Assembly: GCA_003339415.1 (NCBI GenBank)
Contig: PDHQ01000011.1
Coordinates: 310,001-374,000 of the forward strand
Direction of reading: 5' to 3'
From: Ophiocordyceps camponoti-saundersi (nom. inval.)
Taxonomy: Eukaryota; Ascomycota; Sordariomycetes; Hypocreales; Ophiocordycipitaceae
Length of the DNA stretch: 64,000 nucleotides
In this document: one piece after another, positions 32,745 through 44,748 of the stretch
Layout: each line of letters starts with the position of its first letter
Numbering within the stretch: the stretch's first letter is position 1
Notes under the pieces: generated by a model
What the model was told of the DNA's origin: nothing
Database searches by the model: none
What the model saw: only the letters and a program-made list of their open reading frames with translations
Program-made: the position numbers and the translations under genes

Positions 32745-35700
32745 TAGTAATAGTAGCTATATAGTTAGGTACTTATAGAAATAGCTATATTATCTTAAGC
32801 GTTATCTTAATACTTATAATCTATAGCGGCGGCTTTAACTTAGTACTAAAAGTTAATAAGCAGACCGGCGGTATTAGGGAAACGGTTATAGAATTCCTTA
32901 AAAGCTATAAGCGCGTAACGGAAATTCCTAGTAAAGTATTATATCTTATCCGGATTATAACTACGCTAGCGGACTTAATACTCTAACTAATAACGCCGCC
33001 CGGTAACCCGAGATTAGAGGATTTACTTAACCTCCTATTTTAGTATACCGTTAATATTTTCCGGTTTCGCGGGAGATATCTCTTATCTAGGTAACGGATT
33101 TATAATAGCTTTCCGAAAATAGTCGGTATAAAATAAGTTTATTATCCGGTAGCTATTTAGTAAGTCGAGGATATAGCTATAGCCTCGTTCCTTAACGATT
33201 ATAAAGAGTCCTAATTATTATACGTCGAGGCGCGTTATAGGTATAGTTATAAAGAAGCCCTTACGGCTAAGAAATACTTTATCGCTAACCGTAAAGTTTA
33301 CCGGGTAATATTTCTTATTTACCTACGTTTCCTACTTACGGCGAGCATTTTTAGTAGCGGTTTAAGCTTACTATTATACTTCCTACGCGTAGGAGATAAG
33401 TTTACGGGCCGTAATAATCGGGCCTAAAGCGGTTAAGGGATCCGGGGGATTAGCTACTAAGAGGGGGTTCCGTATATCCTTACTAAGGGCGACTATAAGC
33501 GGTGCTATATTAATTAAAGCGTGCTATAAGGAGTTATACGCGAAATCTAGCGCGGGAAGGAAAGTACTCTAATTATCCTAATATTTATTCGTATAAAACT
33601 ATAGCTTCTAATCTAAGTATTAGTTAGTTATTTTTACGCTGCCCTATATTTATAAGTATAGGGTATTATTATAGCGATATTTAATATTAGTTAGTCGATT
33701 AATTTCCTTAAGAAATCCTAAGATAAATAAGCTAGCGTTATTAATAATCTATATATCCGGTATACCGAAAAGATAATAAAGGTATTAGAAATAACGTCTA
33801 GTAAGTACCTTTACTATATTATTCTTCCTATTAGGTAACGTAACGATAATCTAGCTAAGCTTATAAATAAAGGTCTAAACGTAGTTATACCTAAAGCGGT
33901 CTTCTAGTATAACTTTCTTATTATAAGTAATATACTCCTATATAGATATTAGGATAGGTAAAGGGTATAGTAAACTTAAGGTCTTATCCCGCAGCGTCTT
34001 ATTTCTCTAATACTTATAATAGTTACGGATATATTAACAGATATCTTACTTTATCCTAGGCTAGTAATAGCTTTATCGGAGTATTTAGGTAATCTTATTC
34101 TATCCCCTATAAGCGAAGATAGCTAGCTTATATATATTCTAAATTAAGGTAGTATAGAGGAAGAAACGTTACTAGCTATCTTACTTAGGGATAATAAGAA
34201 GATTATCGTAAAATCTAAGGTTCTAGTTTACGTTCTCCTCTTAAATTAATTATACTAACTCCGCCCCTAACGGGACGGAGTTTTCTACCTAGCGGACTAA
34301 GGTAATTATAAAAAATAAAGTTAGGGATTTAAACTTAAAGCTATCTAAGGAAATTATAGCTAAAATCCTTTCCTTTTTCTTATAGGCTTTTATTATTAGA
34401 AGCTTAGCTATTTTCCGTAAAAATATATTCGCGGCTATATTTAGCTAGCTAAGCTAGTATAGGAAACGGATATTAAACTAAGTAAGGAAATTAAATTATC
34501 GGACCTAATAGATAAAAAATAGCCTTTTTATCGTAAAATAAACTAAAGCTTCGTAATCTATAACTATATTAAATTTCTAGCTAAGTAGTTTTAAGTAAAA
34601 GTACTCGAGGCTTTATATAATAGTAAGGAGTTCGCGGTCCTAAATCGGGTAAGCACGCTTAGCGGGGTTTATTATCTTCGAGAAAAAGCTTATAAGCTTC
34701 TATATCTAGTTATCTTACTATTACTAGAGTATACCGGCGGTAGTATTCTAAGAGGCGTTAGTCTTAAGGCGGGTTAGGAGTTCTAAGCGGAAGAAAGTAA
34801 ATACCGGGGCTTATATAGCTAGCTTTTTTATTTTATTAAAGGCCTCCTTCTATTCTAATCCGAGCTCGAAGGCGGTATCTTTCTTAAGGAGGCGGTTTAG
34901 GAGCTTAGCTATAATATTTATATAGTAATAGAAAATCCTAATAAAGTTATAAAATCTTACGAATAAGTAAATAGCTTTATAATCCCGGAGGTTTTCGAAT
35001 TTCTAGTTTTAGATTACTTATATTTTATAAGGGTTTATACTAATTCCTTAGCCCGTATATAGTATTATACTAAGGTAGTCGATTTCCGTAATATTAAACC
35101 TTAATTTCCGGATATTCCCTTATAAGTTAGCTTAGTATAGGCGCTAGATTATTTCTTAGTATTCCTCCTAATATTCCGCTTCTTTACTATCTAAGTAGAT
35201 TAATACGTTATTAGCGTACGTACTTATATAGCGGTTAAGGAGGTTATAAAGCTAAGTATTAATAAAGTTTTAAAATTAGGCAGGCCTTACTTTAAGGCCG
35301 AATAAGAGGATAAGCTAACGGAATATACTAAACCTTATACGGAAAGCTATAAGGTACTTAGAGTTAGGGTTAAGCCGGAGACGGTAAAACGCTTAAATAA
35401 TATCGATTTTCGAGAACTATTTCGCCTCCCGGTAGCTAAATACGGTGCTTTTTAGGAAAAGAGCGGGTAAGATCCGACTTTTTAAGTAATCGTTTATCTA
35501 TCGGTAGTTAATATAAAAGCGTTAGGCCGTTAAGTATAGCTTCGGGGCGAAAAGAATAGAGGCGGCGTAAGGGCTAGTATCTAGCTTAATAAAACTAATC
35601 TTAAGTAAGTAGTTAACGGTTTCCTTCTCTAGCGGTAAATATTTTATAAGCGTCCTATAAGAAGGGGGTCCTACTAGGTTTAGGGGCTTTTTAAGTTTTA

Positions 35701-37950
35701 AAGTAATATTATAGCTAAGTTAAAAACTAGCTAAAATATAAGCTTCCTTTTTACTAAAAAATCCTTCGAGGTACGCTAGGGCTAGAGGGATTATATTATA
35801 TATATAAGCAATATACTTAGGTTCTTTACCTTAAGGGAATAGGATTTCCTATCTTATATATATACGGCTAGCTAAGCTTAACTTCGTAACTATAGTTAAG
35901 TTAAGGTTATTTTCTAATTTTATAAGGGTTATAAGTATTAATAAGGTTATCGTTTCCTACTATATTTAGCAGGGGTCTTATTATACTTAATAAATAAGTT
36001 ACTTTCTTAAAGTATCCTTATTAATATTATTAATATCTTAGTTATTTTTAGTCGGGGTCTAAGCTAGCTTCTTTTCCTTCGTAGGCTATACGAAGTCCTT
36101 CTTCCTTTATAAGCGTTAAAAGATCCGATACTTACGCTTATCCTAACGAAGAAGGCGGTTCCGGCGCTCGGTATCCGCTTAGATAGCTAAGTTTAGATTT
36201 CCGTTAAAAAAAAGCTTCTTAGGTAAGAGGATCGAGGGCGAGTACTTAGTAAAGGTAGGTAAGTTATCTAGCTAAATTAGTTTCCGGGCCGCGTAATCGA
36301 GTAATAACCTTTTCTCCGCTATCTAAAAAAGGCTAATAAAGAAATCTTAGGCGTAGTTAGTTACTTAGTAAATTTCCTATAGAAAATACTATCTATTAAT
36401 TACTAAGGTAATAATTAAGTACTTATAAACTAAGCTAGCCTAATAGCTTTAGAAATTAATAAGGGGGATAAGACGGACGGGGATAAACTTAGCGCTTAGG
36501 CGCTTTATTACTTACTTCGCGAAATAATAACTAATTAAGAGATAAGTATCTACTTTAGTATTATATAAAGTAAAAATACGAAAAGTAATATTATTAACTT
36601 AAACTTAGCTATTAATAGTAAACGACTCTCTTATTTTCCGTCCTATACGCGATATTTTCGGGATTATTAAGAAGCCTTATAATAGTTTTACTTTTTTCCT
36701 AAATTAAAGTTATCTAATCGAATAAAATTAGGCGGGGGCGTTTAAGCTTTACGAACTCTCCCTATCTTCTATTAGTTAGGATAGTCCTTAGCTATATAGC
36801 TTTTCTTTCTATAAATAAAATAAGTGCTATTTTCCTAATAAACTTTCTTCTCGCTTTTACTAAGGGCTTAGCTTTTCTAGCGAGAGGTTATAGTTATAAT
36901 TATAATTTTCTTCTATATTTTCGGGGTAACCCTCTTATTTACCTAGCTTTTACGGGAAAACTCCTAATAAGTTAACTTCTTCTTCTAGTAAAATACGGCG
37001 TTTTTTATATACTTATAGAATTCTTTATATATTATACGTAAATTTTTAGCCTTCGTAAGGAGGCTTAAGTTAAAGTTAGTAAGCAAATAATCTTAAAGCG
37101 TATACTTAATTTAAGCTAGGGGAACTTAGATCTTAGCTATAAAGTAATTAAACTCCGTAAAGAACTCCTAAATTTCCTACTTACTTATTAATAAGAAATT
37201 TAGCTTATAAAGTTAGTTCGTAGCTTCGGTAAATTTATTAGAATTTCCGTAAGTAAACTTTAAGTATTAAACTATCTTAGCTAATTTAGAAAAGGGGCGT
37301 TCCTCTAAATTATACTAAGTTTCTAAAAATTTACGGGCTTTCCCTTTTAACGCGCGGAATAATATACTTATCTAGTCTTACTTATCTCGAAAAGTTATCT
37401 TATTAGACCTTATCTTATCTTTTAAGTTCGTAAGGAAGGTATTAAAATCCTCCTTTTTACCCGAAAACTTACTTACCTCCTTATAGCGAATTTTCGTAAA
37501 ATTAGAGTAAAAGGGGTTTAGCTATCTTACTAAGGTAACTAATATAAAAATATCCTAAGCGGCCTTTCCGGTTAGGATAAATATTTTTTTATTTATATTA
37601 AATATAATCGATATTTCTTAACGGGTCTTTTCTACGTTTAAGTTTTAGTTTTTCTAAATTAACTAACCTTAGAGTTTTATAATTTACGCTTATAGTTATA
37701 TTATCTCCGTACGCTATTTTTATAATATAGTTATATTAGTAATATTCTAAGAAAAGGTAGCTATTATCGTAGTTTAGTTTTCGCTAATATCTTATTTTAT
37801 TATAAGGTTAGGCGTCTCTAAGGTAAATCTCCTTAATCGCCTAAGAGTTTATTTAGGGGCTCCGGATATATATCTTAAAGCTAGTTATAATTTAGGTTAT
37901 ATATAAGTTTTTTTCTATCTTATATAAGAATATAAAAATAGGGTATAAGT
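32745..37950 (-). pseudogene. RIP-destroyed gag-pol of copy B
   Basis: It has the same domain order as copy A when read on the minus strand: zinc knuckle, reverse transcriptase, integrase, and a chromodomain near the 3' LTR. In the YADD-like box the Asp codons read AAT and AAC. Stops occur in all frames. Confidence 0.8.
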
Positions 37951-37988
37951 TTCTTAATCGCTTACTAGTAAATTTAAGCTTAGAATAA

Positions 37989-38448
37989 TATTATAGCTAT
38001 AAAATATATTAAGTAAATAATAATATTAGTATTATAAATAAAAATTCTAAGCTAAGGAGAAAAGAAAGAAAAGGGGAAAAACTCTTATAAGCGAAATCTT
38101 AGTAAAATATATAAAGGCATATGCTAGTAAAGATAGGAGAGGGTATAAGGAAATCCTAGTAAAAGGTTAACTCTATTTCTAAGTAATTTCCTACTAAGGT
38201 CTTCTTAGGGATTTTACGATAAGGTTTCTAAGGTTATATAACTATAGTTAGAAATCCTCGGAAATTACTGTAAAATATTTAGGGGAAATCTCTATAAAAT
38301 CCTTAGAAATTACCGTAAAAGGTTTAGGGGAAATCCTTATAAAATCCTCGGAAATTACCGTAAAAGGTTTAGGGGAAATCCCTATAAAATTCTTAGAAAT
38401 TACCGTAAAATGTTTATAGGAAATCCCTATAAGAGCTAGCGCGTAATA
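37989..38448 (-). repeat. 5' LTR of copy B
   Basis: It is 460 bp, the same length as 32247-32706, ends CGCGTAATA on the plus strand and is followed by the ACGCT target duplication. Confidence 0.9.
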
Positions 38449-38453
38449 ACGCT

Positions 38454-41400
38454 TATAGTATTACGCTCGGACTTTTAGTCTCGGATTACTTAAGAGAGGA
38501 GATTATATATATATTCTATACTTATTATAATCTTAAAAGTTAGGATATATATAATATACTACTTATAAACTTATTCCTATATTATCTAAAGATTATACCG
38601 GGAACTAAACTATAATATTATAGCTAAAAAAAAGATAAAGTGCCTTAAAATAATATTAGATAAATAAAATTATTCGTAAGAATATTAACTTAGGAATTTA
38701 TAAGTATATAATAATAGCTAACGGTAAGTTAAGCTAATAATTAACGGAACCTATTATAGTAATTAAGGATAAGTTTAACTTATAAGCTAAAATATAATTA
38801 ATAATTAACTACTATAATATTAATAAAAACTTACTAAGTATTATTATCCCGTTACTATCGGAGCTTTATAATAAATTTTTAAATCTAAGAATAAGTTTAT
38901 TTAGTATATTTAACTTAAAGTATAGCTATTAAGCTATACCCGTTATATCTAAATTATATTATATTTTAGCGTTTTAAATCCTTAGGTTTTCTTAATTATA
39001 GCTTATAAAGCTCCCTTAGGGGACCTAATTCGTAGTTTATAGCTTTACCGAAATAATAAAGCTAATATTTAGGGCTATACCTAAACCTCTACCCGAACTA
39101 TCTTTACTAGCGGTCTTTACTAAAAGCTATTATATCGCGCCTTTTAATAACTATATAAACGATATCTTCTTAAAATATACTATATTCGAGGAATAATAAG
39201 CGTTTATTAAGGACTATTTTCTACCTAAATTATTATTAGCCTTACTCTAGCTAAGTTTTAAGAAGGTTTTTCTTAGTATAATAGAAATCTTAATAGTAAG
39301 ATAAATATATTATATAAGAGGACGGATTATAATTAAGCCTAGGAGGCTTTAGAAAATCTAAGAATAGCCGGTACTAACGAATTAAAGGTAAGTTAAGGTA
39401 TTTCTTAAAATAATCGGACCTTGCCGGAGATAGATAATTAATTACGCGAAGTTCTCCTAACTATTAACGTAACTTATTAGAAATATTCCCTTTTTATAAA
39501 GGCTATCTAAGGCTTTATCTTTTATAATCCTTAAGTCTTTTACTAAAGTAATAGTAGCTATCTATAAGCCTTAACTTAATAAGCTAGTACTTATATATAT
39601 AGATATTTTAAGATTTGGAGTAAGCTATATTATCTTATAATAATAAAGAGATAGCTTAGTGCCGATTTTATACGACTTTTTTTTCTTTACGAAAATATAG
39701 CGTAATTATAGAATATATAAGTAGGAACTTTATACTTTAGTCGAATTCTACTATTACTACTAATATCTATTCCGTATAATAAATAAATTAACTATTTTTA
39801 TAAACTATTTCCCTATTATATAGTTTCTAACTTCTAAGAGCTATAAAGGTATCTACGCTCGATAAGTAACTAAGCTATAGCTACTAAATATTAAAATTGC
39901 TTACGTTAAGGGTTCGTAAAACTAAGCTATAGATAGTTTATCTAAGATAATCTTCCTATCTAACGAATACTAAGCTACGGATATTATAAACTAGGGAATA
40001 GTTAATATTAATACTAAATTATAAAAATAGAAAGATAGCTTATAAAGCTATAAGACGCTTTTTAAATACTTAGTAAGTATACCTTTTAAGAAACTACTTA
40101 CTAATAAAATAGGCACCCCTTTATTATAACTAACTACGCTCTAATAGAATACCTTATTAGCCTTATAAACTTAGGAAAAATAAGATAATAAAACCTAAGT
40201 AAACCTCTAAGTAGCTATAATACTCGTAAGAGAGATAGATAGGATATTAAGGCTATTAAACTATTATATAAACTATTATTACGTAAATATAGTTAATTAG
40301 CTATAATATAGTAAGGTTCCTAATAAACTTAATTATATCTTAGTAAATTATATTAGATAATAAATAATATCTTTTAAATAGTTAATATAAACGAATACCT
40401 TACTATATAAAGGGAGTTATTTAACTAAGTAGCAGAGATACCTCCTCCGATATAAAATCCCGTAAGCACTTTATTAAGCTTATAACTTAAGTAGCTACTT
40501 TAAGCTAAATACTACGCGTCGACGACTCTATATATATATTTTCTAGCTTAATATAGCTTAGGATATTATATCCTATATAGTAAGTTATAAAGAATATACT
40601 TTATATTCTAACTAAAAGCTAAAAGCGCTAAATTAGCTAATTTATATTTTAATACCTTTTTAGGTCCTTATTATAAACTATATAGGACTATTTCTAATAG
40701 CTATAGATAGGACTAAATTCGTGCTAGTATTAGTTAATTATTTCTCTTATTTTATATAGCTTATAGCTTACCGAATAACGGGAGCCTTAGAGACTATTAT
40801 TAAGCTAAGGAATTAGCTAGACTTTATTACGATTATACCGATAGCTATCTACTCTAACCTAAGTTCTGCTTTTTTATTAAGGGAAGTTTTAGCTTTCTTA
40901 ATAGTAAGAGATATACTTTAAGTAATAGCGCTATCTAAGTTATATTATAATATAAGTTTAGTTAAAGTAATAAATAAGATCTTTTAATAACTTTTAAAAA
41001 AGTTATAGCCTCTTAAAAATACTTAGTCCGAATATCTCCTAATAATTATATAGTAACTTAACTATAAGGTTATTAGAACCTTAAGCTACTTACTTATTAA
41101 AGTATTTTACAGAATAGTATAAATTAGTCTAAACTTATTTTAATCTATAAGATTACTACGTAAAGCTTTAAGATTAAGGGAGTAGGTAAAATAGCTTTTA
41201 TAAAAGAGATATACTAACTTTATTATAGAATTTATAAGCTAAACTAAACGCTAAAGATAAGTAGCTAGAGGTAAGTTTAATAAGATTATATATTATAAAA
41301 TATCTATCTATAATAAAAGAGATAAGTTTAGTTTAACCCTTAGTATATAAGTTTATCTAGCTATAAACGGAGCTATTAGGAAACTTAAGCTAATATAGAT

Positions 41401-41600
41401 TAGGCCGTTTAAGTTATACTACTAAGTTAGGAGGATATCTTAGATACTAAGGTATATTAACTATTTATCTATTAAAGGGGCCTAGGGGCTATTATTCTAT
41501 AAGGACTCGCTAAAGAAATATTATAACTAACCTAACTATTTAAAGCTTAATAACTAGCTACTACCTAGTAAGCTAGTAAGCTTACGGAAACTCTAAGTAT
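38454..41600 (+). pseudogene. RIP-destroyed pol (RT, RNase H, integrase) of the old element
   Basis: The YIDD-like reverse transcriptase box lies at 39152-39163 with its first Asp codon changed to AAC. About 1.5 kb downstream the integrase core shows D at 40706 (GAT), D at 40856 (now AAC) and E at 40964 (now AAA). The last two are separated by exactly 35 residues, the retroviral DD35E spacing. All changes are G-to-A, as expected from RIP. Confidence 0.75.
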
Positions 41601-41803
41601 AATTATATTATTTTCCTTTCTTTTTTCCTTTATATATTTTTCTTTTCTTTATTTTATAGTTTCGTAACTTTACTTTCTTATCCTCTTATAATATCTACCT
41701 TTTAACTAACTATATATTATAATAAGATTATACTATTATATATTTTTATTTTTTAAGCCTTTTTATAACCTATTTATATTTTTCTTACCTTTTTCTTTTT
41801 TAA

Positions 41804-43450
41804 GATAGCCCCGTAACTATCTAAAAGTAAGGCCCTTATAATAAGTATATCTTAGGATACGAGAACCCGAAAAGAAACGCCTAATTATATTTCCGATAAC
41901 GAAAATATACTATACTAATTATCGGGCGAGCTTAATATCTATAGTAAAGATAAGGATTTTCGAGGAATATTATTTAAAATATTTTATAAAGATTATTATA
42001 ATAGGAAGCGTTTTATCTGCCCGGATAAATATATCTTACTTATAAGAATACTATATAATTACTTCCTTTAGTTATAAGATATAAACTTTATTTTCCGTAA
42101 GCTAAGATAAAATACTAAAAGGGAGCGAATAGATAAGTACCCTTCGCCTTTACTAGTAGATAACGATAAGCTAGCTAATAAGGCGGCCCTTATATAGGCA
42201 GCTCTTAAAGTAAAATTTAACTAAGTATACGCTTACCTTACTTAAAATTACCGCCTTAAATAGATTAAAATCTTAAGATCTTAGAAAAAAGTAATAAATT
42301 ATATAATTAAGCTAGCTAATAGTAACTTTAAAAATAAAGCTTAGAATAGCTAATAGGTAGCTTAGCTAGTTATTAGGATAATATAAATAAAGGTAGAAAA
42401 TAAAAAAGTTATACCTCGTATTACTAAGTTATAAGGTATCTCCGAAATAAAGGCTTTTAAGTTATAATACCTACTTATATATTTATATACCTTAAAAGAG
42501 CTATTCCTTATCGCTAACGATATTAGTATTATATTTTTTACCTTAGCCCGAACGCTTTTATAAGACTTTTATAACTTAATATTTAAAGTTAATAAGTATA
42601 TCTAATATTTTCCTAATAACCTCTTAATTAAAAGTATAATAGTAATTTAAATCGAATACTTTAGACGCTAGATTTATCGGGCGGTATTACGTTAGATTTA
42701 TTATATATTATACCTAGCGTTAGGTAATAAGATAGAGATACGTATAGCGCTAGTAAAGACTACTAAATAGATCGATAACTTATAAACTAACTTAAATCCT
42801 AATAATTCTAATATTAATATTATATAAATTATAATAGCCCCTATTAAGTTATTAAATACCGGCTAAGGTATACTAAAACGATTACTTAATAATACGGTAT
42901 AAGATAACGTAAACTATTAAATAGCTATATAATATAAGCGATAAAAATTACTAGCTTAAAAGCCGCTACCGAAAATATTAGCTATAATATTATTATTATT
43001 ATTAATAATAGCTACTAAGATAACGCCTATAATTAAAAATTATATAACGAAATAAATAAGCTATTTTAAATAGGGCGTATTAACTAGAAAGGCCTTAGCC
43101 TAAACCCTTATAATTAATAAGGCTCCTTTTATTACTATTCCCTCTAACTTTTCTTTAAGTAATAATAATAGTTAAGTTATTAGCTAACGAATAGATAACG
43201 TCTTTATAAAGAATATTATTATTAAGCTAATAGTAATAGCTAAATTAATAGTAATTAAACTAATAGTAATAAGAGCTATTAATAATAATAATAACTAGAC
43301 TAATTAGGCGACTATTAAAGATAATAAAAAAGATAAAGAGGCGTTTATAATTAAAATATAATAAAAAATTAACGCTCTTTTTAAAGTTAATAATTATAAC
43401 CTTAAACCTTTTACTAAGTAGATAATAAAAGTTAATAATAGACTCTAAGT
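41804..43450 (+). pseudogene. Possible third ORF of the old element
   Basis: About 1.65 kb lies between integrase and the 3' LTR, far more than a normal 3' leader. One plus-strand frame reads through with only TAA/TAG stops and shows protein-like segments with charged and aliphatic residues alternating (about 42,460-42,800), then an Asn/Lys-rich tail. Because RIP sequence is poor in TGA in every frame, this alone does not prove coding. Function is unknown. Confidence 0.4.
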
Positions 43451-43724
43451 ACTTAAGGAAGAAAATAATAAATTACGGAAAGAACTTTATAATAATTAAG
43501 CTTTTCTTAAGTAAATCCTAAACGCTATTAAGATATATAAGAGACCTAGCTAGAAAACCCTATCTATAATAAGATTTAGTAAGATCTAATTATTTACTTA
43601 GCTATTATAGCCCGTTTATTCCCTCTCTTTATCTTCCCTTTTATTTATTACTTTACTTTTATCTTTTCCTTTATCTATCTTATCTTTAAATTTTAATTTG
43701 CTATTTTAGTATTAGTAATAAACT

Positions 43725-43930
43725 AGCTAGAGGAGGAAGGTTAAAAAGGGATTACGTTATTCTAATTATATAACTAATATTTGCTTAACTACCTATATAG
43801 GGGGGCAGTTATTCCTAGAGGATATATATATATATTAATTAATAAGGGCACTTATTAATCTTCGTATTAAGCCTATTTCTTATGCCTATGATTAGTTTAT
43901 TTAATCCCTCTATCGTTAGCCTGTCTAGCT
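43725..43930 (+). repeat. 3' LTR of the old element
   Basis: It is 206 bp and retains a few TG/CA sites lost from the left copy (TTGCTTAAC, ATGCCTATG), so it suffered slightly less RIP. Target duplication CTAGG follows. Confidence 0.85.
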
Positions 43931-43957
43931 CTAGGTAGGTACCTACTAGGTAGGTAG

Positions 43958-44121
43958 TTGGTGGCGGCCTGTGGAGGCAGGCGCCGAGGAGGCTGATTGG
44001 GGTTTAAATTAGCACGTACCGGCCAGGCTAGACTTATCGTGGACATTATCTTTTACTCCCCCTTTTTAGGGCCTACTAAATTAACTCTCTTTAGCCGACG
44101 CCTTTACTATCCTATTCATCT
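43958..44121 (+). repeat. Left LTR of the TRIM-like element
   Basis: It is 164 bp. Compared with the right copy it has TA at several sites where the other has TG or CA, as RIP would leave. Confidence 0.8.
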
Positions 44122-44580
44122 AGTGACCGAGATAGGGGGGCTATAGCCCCATAGTGCCGACCTCGATAATGTCTATTTTTCACGATATCTGCCGCCGCTG
44201 CTGCCGCCGCCGTTGACGAAGGCGATGACGATACCTCTCTGCCGCTGCCGCCGGCACTACTACTACTACTGCTACCGACGATAATCACCTTCTGCCGCCG
44301 CCGCCGCTGCCGGCGCTGCTATTGCTGCTTTTAAGAGAAAAGAATACCGCCCTCGCCGCCGCCGATGCCTCTTTTTTTTCTATCTTTTAGGTCGTCGTGC
44401 CCGGGCCGGAGTGCCCTTTGTCTTCTGCTTTGTCTAGCCTATATGCCTTGTTTCCGGCCGTCGTGCCGCTGTGGTTTGGGCCTGTCGTGCCCCTATGTTT
44501 TTTTTCTGCTTTTTCGAGGATCGTGAGACTGGCCGGCCGACTTCTTCTTCTTCTTCTGCTGCTGAAATTAGGTGAAAAAC

Positions 44581-44744
44581 TTGGTGGCGGCCTGTGGAGG
44601 CAGGCGCCGAGGAGGCTGATTAGGGTTTAAATTGGCACGTACCGGCCAGGCTGGACTTATCGTGGACATCATCTTTTACTCCCCCTTTTTGGGGCCTACT
44701 AAATTGACTCTCTTTGGCCGACGCCTCTACTATCCTATTCATCT
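44581..44744 (+). repeat. Right LTR of the TRIM-like element
   Basis: It is 164 bp, collinear with the left copy without gaps, and better preserved at TpG/CpA sites. Confidence 0.8.
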
Positions 44745-44748
44745 GTAG

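Larger units (their letters stand above)
32247..38448 (-). mobile_element. Nested Ty3/Gypsy chromodomain retrotransposon, copy B (inverted)
   Basis: The 6,202-bp element lies in inverse orientation to copy A, with 460-bp LTRs at 32247-32706 and 37989-38448 and target duplication ACGCT (32242-32246, 38449-38453). On the minus strand the zinc knuckle is at 36781-36822 and the YADD-like box at 35207-35218. Their spacing is within 3 bp of copy A, so both belong to one family. Its LTRs are exactly one 45-bp subrepeat longer. RIP damage is as heavy as in copy A. Confidence 0.9.
22293..43930 (+). mobile_element. Old LTR retrotransposon split by two nested elements (RIP-destroyed)
   Basis: Two 206-bp direct repeats (22293-22498 and 43725-43930) bound the island and are flanked by the same 5 bp, CTAGG (22288-22292 and 43931-43935). 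Removing the two nested elements and their target duplications leaves about 9.3 kb. The ends read AGCTAGA and TCTAGCT, a perfect 7-bp inverted repeat instead of the usual TG/CA. Internal footprints on the plus strand are a gag zinc knuckle (30259-30300), a reverse transcriptase YIDD-like box (39152-39163) and an integrase DD35E triad (40706, 40856, 40964). The RT-before-integrase order is that of Ty3/Gypsy-like elements. CpA and TpG are nearly absent while CpG persists, so RIP rather than CpG deamination is the cause. Confidence 0.85.
43958..44744 (+). mobile_element. TRIM-like non-autonomous LTR element (787 bp)
   Basis: Two 164-bp direct repeats (43958-44121 and 44581-44744, starting TTGGTGGCGG and ending TTCATCT) flank 459 bp with no coding capacity. 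The bases GTAG lie immediately outside both ends (43954-43957 and 44745-44748), a likely 4-bp target duplication. The internal part opens with TGACCGAGATAGGGGGG and continues as GCC/CTG/CTT triplet-rich DNA. The size and structure are those of terminal-repeat retrotransposons in miniature, which rely on another element for mobility. Confidence 0.75.

Noticed and set aside
22293..43930. Island considered as centromere or mitochondrial DNA insertion
   Set aside because: LTR pairs, target duplications and pol footprints explain the sequence; no mitochondrial genes are seen. A centromeric location cannot be judged from sequence alone.
43958..44744. Considered as a MITE or as coding DNA
   Set aside because: The ends are direct, not inverted, repeats, and the 77-codon ORF inside is low-complexity.
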